Notes: a model not told the origin generated them from the sequence alone. Positions 52,398 through 62,045 are shown, numbered from the stretch's first letter. The stretch is DNA of 64,000 nt from Sphingobacterium faecium (GCF_003054045.1 NZ_QBKH01000007.1:145482-209481); one strand, 5' to 3'. Translations and numbers: made by a program.

Positions 52398-53795
52398 TTA
52401 TTTGACTAGTGATTGATAAAGACTTCCTTGTGATTTTAATAATTCTAAAACAGCTATACGCTGAACTAATAGTTGATTGTAAAAACTAAGCGATTGCTTA
52501 TACAATTCGTTTTCTGCACTTAATCTTTCTGTCACATCTATTAAACCAGCTTCAAATTGCTTGGATGCTAAAGCAAGATTATTATTGGCAATCTTAATCT
52601 GCTGCTCATGTACCGCCATCTTTTTCATCGACAACTGGTAATCCGAATTTGTTTTACGTTGCAGAAGCATTAATTTATCTTTCGTATCATTCCATTTGTT
52701 CTGATTCATAATCAGATCAAGATTTGCTTTTTTTATGTTGTTACGATGTTGATTACCATCAAATACATCCCATTTAACCCCCACACCTACAGCAAAACCT
52801 GGAGCTAATTGAAAATGATTGGCACTAAGATTTACATCTCCCATAAGCGGCACATCTTTGAACTTAAATTTGGTATCAAATGCATTGAAATAAAAAGCAC
52901 TACCAAATGCAAAAATTTGAGGTAATCGAGCACCTTTTTCTTTTTTTAACACATATTCATAAGCGCGCTGAGAACTTGCCAAAGCTTGCATCTCTTTTCT
53001 GTTCTCCACAGCTGGCTGTACAGGATCTACTGAAACCAACTCAAGTGGATAACTAACGAGCTTAAGACTATCGACTGTCATCTTGGTCAGTTCTTCTAAT
53101 TTAAAATATAAGAGTTCACGGCTATTTTGGGATTCTGCTTTCTTGCTTTCTAACTCCAACATGGCCAGTTTGATTTTATCACGATCATAGGGTATAGCCA
53201 AACCATTCTCAATCGCTTTTATAACTTTCAGATGTTCTTTATTCAATCTTTTCTCTGAATCAGCAATCAAAGCATCCACTTCTTTTAATAACATAATTTG
53301 ATCAAAAGTCTGGACCACTTCCTGAGCTAGACCTTCATAACCTGCCTCTGTCATCAACTGCTGAGCTTTAAATTTTTCATCCAACGCTTTTTTACCATTA
53401 GTGATCTGTAATCCGCTAAAAATAACCTGAGTGGCATTTACCCCTGCAAAACCTATTTGAGATGAGGCATTAAATTTCTGAGCACCTTCAAAAAGATTCA
53501 GTCCCAGTATCGGTAAAGTTTTCGTCGGAAGATCCAACTCACCAGTGCCATTAAGATAACCATACATCCCCATTGCCGTGACATGAGGCAATAGTTTTCC
53601 GCTAACAATATTCTTATCTATAAGCGTTTTCTGATTTTCTAAATAACTATTTTTAATATCGCTATTATTCTGAATTGCCTTCTGAACAGGTTCTTTCAGC
53701 TGTGCGCTTATTCCTTGCTGCGCAAAGGAATGGCCTAGATGAAAGAATGGCAATAAAAATATCAAGCATGAAATTTTTTTAAATAACATATTCAT
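52398..53795 (-). CDS. TolC-family outer-membrane channel
   Basis: A 465-residue outer-membrane efflux channel of the TolC family: signal peptide (ending SFAQ), then the duplicated helical-hairpin and beta-strand pattern (for example NSDIKNSYLENQKTLIDKNI in parts and, in the second half, a QFEAGLIDVTERLSAENEL stretch typical of the family's C-terminal repeat). First gene of a three-gene efflux operon with HlyD and permease genes in tight order. The regulator gene of the Crp family lies 93 bases upstream on the same strand, and may control it. Confidence 0.9.
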   Translation of the reverse strand: MNMLFKKISCLIFLLPFFHLGHSFAQQGISAQLKEPVQKAIQNNSDIKNSYLENQKTLIDKNIVSGKLLPHVTAMGMYGYLNGTGELDLPTKTLPILGLNLFEGAQKFNASSQIGFAGVNATQVIFSGLQITNGKKALDEKFKAQQLMTEAGYEGLAQEVVQTFDQIMLLKEVDALIADSEKRLNKEHLKVIKAIENGLAIPYDRDKIKLAMLELESKKAESQNSRELLYFKLEELTKMTVDSLKLVSYPLELVSVDPVQPAVENRKEMQALASSQRAYEYVLKKEKGARLPQIFAFGSAFYFNAFDTKFKFKDVPLMGDVNLSANHFQLAPGFAVGVGVKWDVFDGNQHRNNIKKANLDLIMNQNKWNDTKDKLMLLQRKTNSDYQLSMKKMAVHEQQIKIANNNLALASKQFEAGLIDVTERLSAENELYKQSLSFYNQLLVQRIAVLELLKSQGSLYQSLVK

Positions 53796-53888
53796 AACAC
53801 TTTTAAAGGGTCGATTAGTATCACTATTAACAATACAAAGGTGCGTATGTTTTACGGTTTAATTTTTAAGATATCTTAAAAAGGAAAA

Positions 53889-54452
53889 TTATACCACTTG
53901 CCCTCTTATAACCGATAAAGTCTGCTGCGATATACCTAGATAAGAGGCGATATGACCTAGAGAAGCATTTTGAAAAAGCTCGGGATTTTCTGTCAAGAGC
54001 AATTGGTAACGCTCTAAAGCTGTTTGAAATTGCGTATTGCAAAATCGGTTCGAATAGCTGATCACCGATCCCAATAAAACCTTTTGTATGATTTGACTAA
54101 CTATAATGTTGGTCTTTGATAATTCATAGATCGGTTGAAAAGGTATCAGTGAGATTTTACAGTTGGTCAGTGACTGAAAACCGAAAATGGACGGTTTTTG
54201 ATAGAAAACACTTTCTATACCGGTACTAAATGTATTTGCTCCAAAAAAAGAATGTGTGATATCTCTGTTATTTTTAAAATAAAAAATACGAGTCAAACCA
54301 GATTCTATAAAATAAATATACTTCAAATAGCTACCCGGTTCAAAGATGACATCGCCCTTATGAAATTCTTTCGTTTCTATGATTTGAGAAAACAACAACA
54401 TTAAGTCGTCATCAATAGAATATAGGCTTTTGAAATGTTCCAATGCAGTCAT
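53889..54452 (-). CDS. Crp/Fnr-family regulator of the efflux operon
   Basis: A 187-residue protein with a cyclic-nucleotide-binding-type beta roll (about 25-120, including KGDVIFEPGSYLKYIYFIESG in parts) and a C-terminal helix-turn-helix (about 155-187, IASYLGISQQTLSVIRGQ). Ligand residues for cAMP are not evident. It lies 93 bases before the tolC-hlyD-permease genes on the same strand, and may regulate them, as is frequent for this short Bacteroidota group; this is inferred from position. It resembles the regulator behind lpxH. Confidence 0.87.
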   Translation of the reverse strand: MTALEHFKSLYSIDDDLMLLFSQIIETKEFHKGDVIFEPGSYLKYIYFIESGLTRIFYFKNNRDITHSFFGANTFSTGIESVFYQKPSIFGFQSLTNCKISLIPFQPIYELSKTNIIVSQIIQKVLLGSVISYSNRFCNTQFQTALERYQLLLTENPELFQNASLGHIASYLGISQQTLSVIRGQVV

Positions 54453-54487
54453 ATCCTAAATATGCCAATTTTAAATTATAATTTCAT

Positions 54488-54523
54488 AAAAAAGCCCTAA
54501 ATATTCACATATTTAGGGCTTTT
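54488..54523 (-). terminator. Terminator of lipA
   Basis: Perfect 11-base arms (54494-54504, 54509-54519), loop TCAC; on the minus strand it is followed by six T's. Confidence 0.82.
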
Positions 54524-54541
54524 ATCAAATATAGCTATCCA

Positions 54542-55423
54542 CTATTGCATATCAAACAAATGTTTCTCTGCGTGGTATGAAGATCTTACTAATGGACCAG
54601 ACTCTACGTATTTGAATCCCATTTTTAATCCAATTTCTTTGTATATATCAAACTGCGCTGGTGTAATCCACTCCACGACCGGATGATGCGCTTTGGTTGG
54701 TTGCAGGTACTGACCAATGGTTAAAATATCAACACCCACATTAAATAGGTCCTGCATCGTCTCTACAACATCTGCTTCCGTCTCTCCAAAACCAAGCATA
54801 ATACCTGATTTAGTACGCAAACCTGCCTCAGAAATACGGCGAAGACACTCTAATGAACGATCATATTTTGCCTGAATACGCACTTCACGTGTCAAACGTC
54901 TAACCGTTTCAATATTATGAGAAACAACTTCTGGGCGAACAGCAAGTACCCGATCCAGATTGTCCCATTGTCCCTTGAAATCAGGAATTAATGTTTCTAA
55001 TGTTGTTGTAGGGCTTTCTCTGCGAATCGCATTAATAGTCTCTGCCCAGATGATAGAGCCACCATCCTTCAAGTCATCACGATCAACCGATGTAATGACG
55101 CAATGCTTCACTTGCATCAATTTTACAGAATTGGCAACCCGCGCAGGTTCATCCAATTCGACTGCCTTAGGACGACCTGTCGCTACAGCACAAAATGAAC
55201 AAGAACGCGTACAGATATTTCCTAAAATCATAAATGTAGCGGTTCCCGCACCCCAACATTCACCCATATTCGGGCAATTACCACTCTCACAAATCGTATG
55301 TAGCTTATGCTCATCTACAAGGCCTCTTACATGTCTGTATTCTTTACCAACTGGCAATTTTACACGCAACCAATCTGGCTTACGCTGTGTTTGTGTTGCA
55401 GGAATAACTGGAAGTTCAATCAT
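54542..55423 (-). CDS. lipA: Lipoyl synthase
   Basis: LipA inserts two sulfurs into protein-bound octanoate to make the lipoyl cofactor of 2-oxoacid dehydrogenases and the glycine cleavage system. The 293-residue product has both iron-sulfur sets: the auxiliary cluster cysteines at 45, 50 and 56 (CESGNCPNMGEC) and the radical-SAM cysteines at 71, 75 and 78 (CTRSCSFC), plus the C-terminal RSSYHAE. A TAACTTTG -7 box at 55435-55428 lies only 4 bases before the start, suggesting a near-leaderless mRNA. Confidence 0.97.
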   Translation of the reverse strand: MIELPVIPATQTQRKPDWLRVKLPVGKEYRHVRGLVDEHKLHTICESGNCPNMGECWGAGTATFMILGNICTRSCSFCAVATGRPKAVELDEPARVANSVKLMQVKHCVITSVDRDDLKDGGSIIWAETINAIRRESPTTTLETLIPDFKGQWDNLDRVLAVRPEVVSHNIETVRRLTREVRIQAKYDRSLECLRRISEAGLRTKSGIMLGFGETEADVVETMQDLFNVGVDILTIGQYLQPTKAHHPVVEWITPAQFDIYKEIGLKMGFKYVESGPLVRSSYHAEKHLFDMQ

Positions 55424-55427
55424 AAGG

Positions 55428-55435
55428 CAAAGTTA
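55428..55435 (-). promoter_or_regulatory. Probable -7 box of lipA
   Basis: TAACTTTG on the minus strand ending 4 bases before the lipA ATG. No clear -33 TTG at the right spacing, so moderate. Confidence 0.42.
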
Positions 55436-55572
55436 ATGATTATAAATGTAATTTTTAATTGCCAATTTGTTTGAATACTATCATAATATCCGTTTCTAGT
55501 TGTACCCATTAGTGTTGAACATATTGTTTTTTTTATGATATTTGTGAAACATCACATTTAATCCCAATTCAT

Positions 55573-57834
55573 ATGCGATTTAGCCATTCAATAACTTTGG
55601 TACTTTTAGCGGGGTTGTTGCCTCTAAATATATTTGCCCAACAAAATTTCGACTTAATCCCTAAACCGGCAAGTCTGACCTTAGCGGTAGGAACCTATCA
55701 CATACCGGCCCACCCGAAAATCTTTGTTTCAGAAGATTTTTTAAGTGCGAGTCAATTATTAAATGAGCACCCTGCTATTGAATCCTTAACCACTGAAATT
55801 GTCAAAAAGGTCAAGAAAGCACCAAAGGAAGGTATTCGTATTTTAAAGGCCGAAGATTCGGATAAATTGGACAATTCCGCATATCGTATCTCGATCAGTG
55901 AAAAAGGTATCCTCATTTTAGCACATGAAGTTGCACCAGTTATCAATGCGATCTATACTTGGGTACAATTGGGGTATTTACAAGACGATCCAACACAGAT
56001 CGCTGCACTAGATATAGAAGACAAACCCAGTTTTTCTTATCGCGGACTTCATTTAGATCCATCTCGTCATTTTATTCCTTTCAATATCATGAAGAAATTT
56101 GTGGACATTATGGCGATCTACAAATTCAATAATTTACACTGGCACCTCACCGATGGTGCAGGATGGAGATTAGAAATCAAGCAATATCCAGAACTGACCA
56201 AGAAAGCAGCGTGGCGTACACATGTCAAATGGAAAGATTGGTGGAATAATGGTCGTCAATATGTTGATGCAGGAACACCAAATGCAAGCGGTGGATTTTA
56301 CACTCAAGAACAAGCGCGCGAATTAGTAGAATATGCTGCTAAAAAAGGAATAAATATTATTCCCGAGATCGAAATGCCTGGACATTCTGAAGAAGTGTTG
56401 GCGATTTATCCAGAATTATCTTGTTCCGGTAAACCCTATACCCAATCAGAATTTTGCATAGGCAATGAAAAAACCTTCGTATTTTTGAAAAACGTATTGG
56501 ATGAAGTTATTGCGATATTCCCTTCTCCTTATATTCACATTGGTGGAGATGAGGCCGATAAAAAACATTGGAAAACATGTCCTAAATGTCAAGCATTAAA
56601 AACAAAAGAAGGATTAAAATCTGAAGAAGAACTACAAAGTTACCTCATTAAACAAATTGATGAATACGTTCAATCCAAAGGTCGCAAGATCATTGGTTGG
56701 GACGAGATTTTAGAAGGTGGATTAACAAAAGGGGCAACGGTCATGAGCTGGCGAGGTGAATCTGGGGGTATCAACTCGGCTAATGCCGGTCACGATGTGA
56801 TCATGACTCCAGGATCTCACCTTTATTTTGATTCCTACCAAACTGATCCGAGAACACAACCCGAGACAATAGGTGGCTATCTTCCGATCAACAAGGTCTA
56901 CGAATACAACCCCATACCTACTGGTATTCAAGAAGATAAAATAAAACATGTATTAGGAGCTCAAGGCAACTTATGGGCAGAATATATGCCCAACTATTTT
57001 CAATTGGAATATATGGCTTTTCCCAGAGCATTAGCCTTATCGGAAGTCGTATGGACAAAAGCGGATCTTAAAAATTGGCCAAATTTTCATAAGCGACTTC
57101 AATCGCACTACAAAATCTTACAGCACTTTGATATCAACTACTATCGACCATCGTACAATGTTAAAGCAACCGTCGTATTTGATGAAAAGAAGGCATCTAA
57201 TAACGTCACTTTAACTACAGAACAGTTGTATGCCAACAACATTCGCTACACCATAGACGGATCAAAACCGACCTATCAAGGCACCCCTTATAACAGCTCG
57301 TTTGATCTATCTGTACCAGCAATTATAAAGGCGGCTTATTTCTTGGACTCTACTCAAGTAGGACCTATCGAAACGATTCAATTGGATGTACATAAAGCAA
57401 TCGGAAAAACGGTTACCTACAATAACAAATGGAGTGATGGTTATCCTGCACAACAGGAATTGACGTTAACAAATGGAATCAAAGGGGGACTGACCTACCA
57501 AGATGGTCAATGGCAGGGATTTTTAAAAGATCTCGATGTAGTAGTTGATTTTGAGCGCCGTGAAGAAATCAGTAGTGTCGCGATGAACTTCATGCAAATT
57601 ACGGGTCCTGGAGTATATATGCCTGGAGAATTTAAAGTATTATTATCCGAAAATGGTCGAACATTTAGAGAAGTAGGTATCGTACAAAATGATGTATCAG
57701 ATCAAGATCCGACATTAACATTTAAACGGTTTGAATTAAAATTAGCCAAGCCACAGCAAGCACGATATGTTCGTGTTGTAGCCACAAATCCTAAAAAAGG
57801 ATTTCTGTTTGCAGATGAACTCATTGTGTACTAA
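55573..57834 (+). CDS. Exported GH20 beta-N-acetylhexosaminidase
   Basis: A 753-residue glycoside hydrolase that removes terminal beta-N-acetylhexosamine. Signal peptide (ending IFAQ), GH20b domain (about 25-140), GH20 TIM barrel (about 145-500) with the catalytic pair Asp326-Glu327 in HIGGDEADKKHW, a short chitobiase-type C domain (about 540-610, NNIRYTIDGSKPTYQG) and a C-terminal F5/8C-like region (about 620-753). It may act on chitin oligomers or host N-glycans and O-glycans. It ends at its own terminator and stands alone, although GH109 and GH2 genes occur elsewhere in the window. Confidence 0.95.
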   Translation: MRFSHSITLVLLAGLLPLNIFAQQNFDLIPKPASLTLAVGTYHIPAHPKIFVSEDFLSASQLLNEHPAIESLTTEIVKKVKKAPKEGIRILKAEDSDKLDNSAYRISISEKGILILAHEVAPVINAIYTWVQLGYLQDDPTQIAALDIEDKPSFSYRGLHLDPSRHFIPFNIMKKFVDIMAIYKFNNLHWHLTDGAGWRLEIKQYPELTKKAAWRTHVKWKDWWNNGRQYVDAGTPNASGGFYTQEQARELVEYAAKKGINIIPEIEMPGHSEEVLAIYPELSCSGKPYTQSEFCIGNEKTFVFLKNVLDEVIAIFPSPYIHIGGDEADKKHWKTCPKCQALKTKEGLKSEEELQSYLIKQIDEYVQSKGRKIIGWDEILEGGLTKGATVMSWRGESGGINSANAGHDVIMTPGSHLYFDSYQTDPRTQPETIGGYLPINKVYEYNPIPTGIQEDKIKHVLGAQGNLWAEYMPNYFQLEYMAFPRALALSEVVWTKADLKNWPNFHKRLQSHYKILQHFDINYYRPSYNVKATVVFDEKKASNNVTLTTEQLYANNIRYTIDGSKPTYQGTPYNSSFDLSVPAIIKAAYFLDSTQVGPIETIQLDVHKAIGKTVTYNNKWSDGYPAQQELTLTNGIKGGLTYQDGQWQGFLKDLDVVVDFERREEISSVAMNFMQITGPGVYMPGEFKVLLSENGRTFREVGIVQNDVSDQDPTLTFKRFELKLAKPQQARYVRVVATNPKKGFLFADELIVY

Positions 57835-57850
57835 ATACAGCATCAAAATG

Positions 57851-57893
57851 ATGGAGAAGCACGATTTCAAAACAAGTTGCTTCTCCATTTTTT
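57851..57893 (+). terminator. Terminator of the GH20 gene
   Basis: Perfect 11-base arms (57851-57861, 57878-57888) with a large loop and six T's. Confidence 0.75.
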
Positions 57894-57957
57894 ATTCCCC
57901 TATACTGTTTAAATGATTTATCTGAAAATAAATTCCGAAAAATCAAATAAAATAATG

Positions 57958-57986
57958 TAATTTTGCACTCCGACAAAGCGGTCGGA
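57958..57986 (+). promoter_or_regulatory. Promoter and 5' stem-loop of carB
   Basis: TAATTTTG at 57958-57965 is a perfect -7 box; three bases later a TCCGAC/GTCGGA hairpin (57969-57974, 57981-57986) with a six-base loop lies at the expected start of the transcript. The leader to the carB ATG is about 90 bases. Confidence 0.52.
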
Positions 57987-58060
57987 ATATACCCTTCTCG
58001 AAGCGCATTTTTGATTGTCTTTGTTCATACTTTGAAATTTTATTTTTTGAACTAGATATA

Positions 58061-60877
58061 ATGCCAAGAAACACCTCCATTAAATCGGTTTTAATCATTG
58101 GATCAGGTCCAATTGTAATTGGTCAAGCCTGTGAATTTGATTATTCGGGATCTCAAGCAGCCCTTTCTTTAAAAGAAGAAGGCATTGAAGTTTCCATCAT
58201 CAACTCGAACCCTGCAACGATCATGACTGATAAAGTCATTGCAGACCACGTTTATTTACTTCCTTTAACTGTAGAAAGTATTGAAGAAATTCTGAAAGAA
58301 CAGCAGATTGACGCCGTGTTGCCTACTATGGGTGGTCAGACAGCGTTAAACTTATGTATCGAAGCTTCAAACATCGGACTATGGGAAAAATACGACGTTA
58401 AAGTTATCGGTGTTGATGTTGCTGCAATTGAAAAAACAGAAAACCGTGAAGAGTTCCGTCAATTAATGATTGATATCGGTGTAGGTGTAGCACCTTCCAA
58501 AATCGCGAACTCTTTCTTAGAAGGTAAAGAAGCAGCACAAGAAATTGGTTATCCATTAGTCATTCGTCCTTCTTACACATTAGCAGGTACTGGAGGTGGA
58601 TTCGTACACTCGAAAGATGAGTTCGACGCCGCTTTAAGTAGAGGTTTAAGCGCTTCTCCTACACACGAGGTATTAGTAGAGAAAGCAGTTTTAGGCTGGA
58701 AAGAATTCGAATTAGAGTTGCTACGTGATACAAATGATAATGTGATCATCATTTGTACGATTGAAAACTTTGATCCCATGGGCATCCATACAGGTGATTC
58801 GATCACAGTTGCACCAGGAATGACATTATCTGACAAATGCTACCAAAGCATGCGTAATCAAGCCATCTTAATGATGCGTTCGATTGGTAACTTCGCTGGT
58901 GGTTGTAACGTTCAGTTCTCCGTTAACCCAGAGAATGAAGATATTATCGCTATCGAAATCAATCCACGTGTGTCTCGCTCTTCAGCTTTAGCATCTAAAG
59001 CAACGGGTTACCCAATTGCAAAAATAGCTGCAAAATTAGCAATCGGCTACAATTTGGATGAGTTACAAAACCAAATTACCAAAACAACTTCAGCTTATTT
59101 CGAGCCTACTTTAGATTATGTAATCGTCAAAGTACCTCGTTTTAACTTTGATAAATTCAAAGGAGCAAACAAAGAATTAGGCTTACAAATGAAAGCAGTA
59201 GGTGAAGTGATGGCAATTGGCCGTACGTTCATCGAAGCATTACAAAAAGCATGTCAATCATTAGAGACAAACCGTGCTGGTTTAGGAGCTGATGGTCGTC
59301 AACTACGCAATTTAGAAGAGATCATGGATAGCCTTGAGCATCCAAGTGGTGATCGTCTTTTCCATATCAAAGATGCTTTCGAATTAGGTGTTCCTCTAGA
59401 ATCTATCCGTAAAGCAACACGTATCGATAAATGGTACTTACTTCAAATTCAAGAATTAGTAGCGTTAGAAACTGAACTTCGCCGTTACCAATTGAATAAT
59501 ATTCCTAAAGATTTCTTTATGACCTTGAAACAAAAAGGTTATTCTGATATTCAAATCTCTTGGTTATTAGGCAACGTTACTGAAGATGAGGTTTATGATC
59601 GTCGTAAGGAACTAGGTATTAGCCGCGTGTATAAAATGGTTGATACATGTGCCGCGGAATTCCCTGCACAAACGCCATACTACTACTCTACTTTTGAAGA
59701 GGAAAACGAATCCGTAGCTTCTGACAAGAAAAAAATCGTCGTATTAGGTTCAGGTCCTAACCGTATCGGTCAAGGTATTGAATTTGATTATTCTTGTGTA
59801 CACGGTTTATTAGCAGCTAAAGAAGCTGGTTTCGAAGCCATCATGGTTAACTGTAACCCAGAGACTGTTTCCACAGATTTCAACATGGCTGATAAATTAT
59901 ACTTTGAGCCTGTATTCTGGGAGCATGTTCGCGAAATCATTGAACTAGAGAAACCAGTAGGTGTTATCGTTCAGTTAGGTGGTCAGACAGCTCTTAAAAT
60001 GGCTGATCAGCTAGAAGCTCTTGGTGTTAAGATCATCGGAACAGATTTCCAAAACATGGATTTAGCTGAAGATCGCGGTCGCTTCTCTGATTTATTAAAA
60101 TCATTAGATATTCCTTATCCAAGATACGGAGTTGCTGAATCTGCAGAAGAAGCAATCCAAGTTGCAAATGAAGTTGGATATCCAGTTCTTGTTCGTCCAT
60201 CTTACGTATTAGGTGGTCAAGGCATGAGCATCGTGATCAACGATGATGACTTAGAGAAAGCAGTTGTTAATTTATTGAAAAACCTTCCTGGAAACCGTGT
60301 CTTAATTGACCACTTCTTGGATCGTGCTGAAGAAGCAGAATCTGATTCCATCTGTGATGGTGAAGATGTACACATCATTGGTATGATGGAGCATATCGAG
60401 CCTGCAGGTATTCACTCGGGTGACTCTTATGCCGTATTGCCTCCGTTCAGCTTAACACAAGCTGTACAAGATAAAATGGCGGAGTATTCGGTTAAACTAG
60501 CAAAAGCATTAAATGTAAGTGGTTTACTAAATATACAGTTTGCTGTAAAAGGTGAAAATGTATATGTCATCGAAGCAAATCCACGTGCATCACGTACGGT
60601 TCCATTTATCGCTAAAGCATATGACGTTCCTTATATCAATATTGCAACAAAAATCATGTTAGGCGTAAACAAATTGAAAGATTTCAAAATCGAGCGCAAG
60701 TTGCAAGGTTGGGCAATCAAAGAACCGGTATTCTCGTTCTCTAAATTCCCTGAAGTGGATAAACAATTAGGTCCAGAAATGAAATCTACAGGTGAAGCTA
60801 TCCGTTTCATCAAAGATTTAAATGATCCTTACTTTAGAGATTTAGTGGCTAAAAAATCGATGTTCTTATCGAAATAA
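58061..60877 (+). CDS. carB: Carbamoyl-phosphate synthase large subunit, no allosteric domain
   Basis: CarB makes carbamoyl phosphate from bicarbonate, ammonia (from CarA) and two ATP, for pyrimidine and arginine synthesis. Both ATP-grasp halves are complete: SGPIVIGQACEFDYSG near the start and the matching GSGPNRIGQGIEFDYS near 565-580. The protein ends at residue 938, where E. coli CarB (1073 residues) begins its allosteric MGS-like domain for UMP, IMP and ornithine. The stop codon is clean and a terminator follows, so this is the natural form, not a frameshift. carA is not in the window. Confidence 0.95.
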   Translation: MPRNTSIKSVLIIGSGPIVIGQACEFDYSGSQAALSLKEEGIEVSIINSNPATIMTDKVIADHVYLLPLTVESIEEILKEQQIDAVLPTMGGQTALNLCIEASNIGLWEKYDVKVIGVDVAAIEKTENREEFRQLMIDIGVGVAPSKIANSFLEGKEAAQEIGYPLVIRPSYTLAGTGGGFVHSKDEFDAALSRGLSASPTHEVLVEKAVLGWKEFELELLRDTNDNVIIICTIENFDPMGIHTGDSITVAPGMTLSDKCYQSMRNQAILMMRSIGNFAGGCNVQFSVNPENEDIIAIEINPRVSRSSALASKATGYPIAKIAAKLAIGYNLDELQNQITKTTSAYFEPTLDYVIVKVPRFNFDKFKGANKELGLQMKAVGEVMAIGRTFIEALQKACQSLETNRAGLGADGRQLRNLEEIMDSLEHPSGDRLFHIKDAFELGVPLESIRKATRIDKWYLLQIQELVALETELRRYQLNNIPKDFFMTLKQKGYSDIQISWLLGNVTEDEVYDRRKELGISRVYKMVDTCAAEFPAQTPYYYSTFEEENESVASDKKKIVVLGSGPNRIGQGIEFDYSCVHGLLAAKEAGFEAIMVNCNPETVSTDFNMADKLYFEPVFWEHVREIIELEKPVGVIVQLGGQTALKMADQLEALGVKIIGTDFQNMDLAEDRGRFSDLLKSLDIPYPRYGVAESAEEAIQVANEVGYPVLVRPSYVLGGQGMSIVINDDDLEKAVVNLLKNLPGNRVLIDHFLDRAEEAESDSICDGEDVHIIGMMEHIEPAGIHSGDSYAVLPPFSLTQAVQDKMAEYSVKLAKALNVSGLLNIQFAVKGENVYVIEANPRASRTVPFIAKAYDVPYINIATKIMLGVNKLKDFKIERKLQGWAIKEPVFSFSKFPEVDKQLGPEMKSTGEAIRFIKDLNDPYFRDLVAKKSMFLSK

Positions 60878-60897
60878 GCCTAAAACTCTGATTACAT

Positions 60898-60932
60898 AAA
60901 AAAGTCTTCTTAAAATTAAGAAGGCTTTTTTA
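60898..60932. terminator. Terminator between carB and the FGE-like gene
   Basis: Fifteen-base arms (60898-60912, 60917-60931) with one G-T wobble, A- and T-runs on the two sides, so it can serve both convergent genes. Confidence 0.85.
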
Positions 60933-60953
60933 TTGGATCAAATTGTTCGAGAT

Positions 60954-62045
60954 CTAAATATCTTTAACACATCTAAATCCGACATTATTCGTTGGACTAT
61001 TCACTTCTCCCTTGCCCCTGCTTCCTGCTTTATAACGTTCACAATATTGATCATTACACAAAAATGAACCACCACGTTGCACACGTTTAACAGCCCCGGG
61101 CTCATCTGGATCATAAGCATCAGCGGGCCCCTTAGGATTATCGGAAGAACTTTTAGCATAATAATCAGGACGATAATAATCAGCACACCATTCCCAGACA
61201 TTGCCTTCCATATCATAAAGACCGATTGAATTTGCTGGAAAAGCTTTAACTGGTGAAGTACCGACATAACCATCCAACTTTGTATTCAGAACAGGAAATT
61301 GTCCTTGAAAGATGTTCGCGAGATAGCGGTCATTATCCAACAGTTCATTTCCCCAATAATAGGTCATTGGATTGGATGTTCGGGCACGTGCAGCAAATTC
61401 CCATTCTGCTTCCGTGGGTAGCCGTTTCCCTGCCCATTTCGCATACGCTTCTGCATCTTGATATGCAATATGTACAACAGGATAGTTCTCTTTATCTTTA
61501 ATACTACTATTAGGACCATCAGGATGCCTCCAGCTTGCTCCGACGACATAAGACCACCATTGCAAATGGTTAGTCAAACCTTGAACTTCTTTAGGTGGTG
61601 AAAATATGGCAGACCCAGGTTTCAACATTGCAGGATCCACTCCAGGAAATTCTTTAGGATCTAGGGGTCTTTCAGCCACAGTTACATACCCTGTTGCCTG
61701 AATAAATGTTTCAAATTGACCATTTGTCACTTCATGTTCATCGATTAAAAAATCATCGATCTTAACTTCATGAACAGGCTTAGCATCTGCAAATTCATCA
61801 GATCCCATTAAGAAATAACCACCAGCAACCTTGATCATATTGACCTTATCAATACCTGAGCCTTCCACAATACGAAGCGTAGTATCCGCATTAGAAAACC
61901 GAGAGGGTATAGTTGTTGCCATATAACAACGTGAAGAATCTGGAGAAACAAAAAGATCAGCAGTATGACCTTTTGGTTCACTGTTACTAAAGCATGAAGT
62001 CAATAAGACAAAACATGGTATAAAAAGAAATGGATTCTTGCACAT
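60954..62045 (-). CDS. FGE/SUMF1-family lipoprotein with intact catalytic cysteines
   Basis: A 363-residue protein of the formylglycine-generating-enzyme family. Counting from the ATG at 62045, a lipoprotein signal ends at Cys18 (LLTSC). The FGE domain spans about 60-360: GGYFLMGSDEF early, EVTNGQFETFI, NYPVVHIAYQDAEAYAKWAGKRLPTEAEWE in parts, NVWEWCADYY, and the C-terminal GGSFLCNDQYC with Cys330 and Cys335, then NNVGFRC. Most bacterial members (GldK/GldJ-like, EgtB-like) lack this cysteine pair; here both remain, as in enzymes that oxidise a Cys in sulfatases. Active FGE is inferred. A GH109 gene lies upstream, separated by a terminator. Confidence 0.88.
   Translation of the reverse strand: MCKNPFLFIPCFVLLTSCFSNSEPKGHTADLFVSPDSSRCYMATTIPSRFSNADTTLRIVEGSGIDKVNMIKVAGGYFLMGSDEFADAKPVHEVKIDDFLIDEHEVTNGQFETFIQATGYVTVAERPLDPKEFPGVDPAMLKPGSAIFSPPKEVQGLTNHLQWWSYVVGASWRHPDGPNSSIKDKENYPVVHIAYQDAEAYAKWAGKRLPTEAEWEFAARARTSNPMTYYWGNELLDNDRYLANIFQGQFPVLNTKLDGYVGTSPVKAFPANSIGLYDMEGNVWEWCADYYRPDYYAKSSSDNPKGPADAYDPDEPGAVKRVQRGGSFLCNDQYCERYKAGSRGKGEVNSPTNNVGFRCVKDI

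Noticed and set aside
54960..55436. 158-codon open frame on the plus strand inside lipA
   Set aside because: Opposite strand of lipA, no family resemblance; a shadow frame caused by codon bias.
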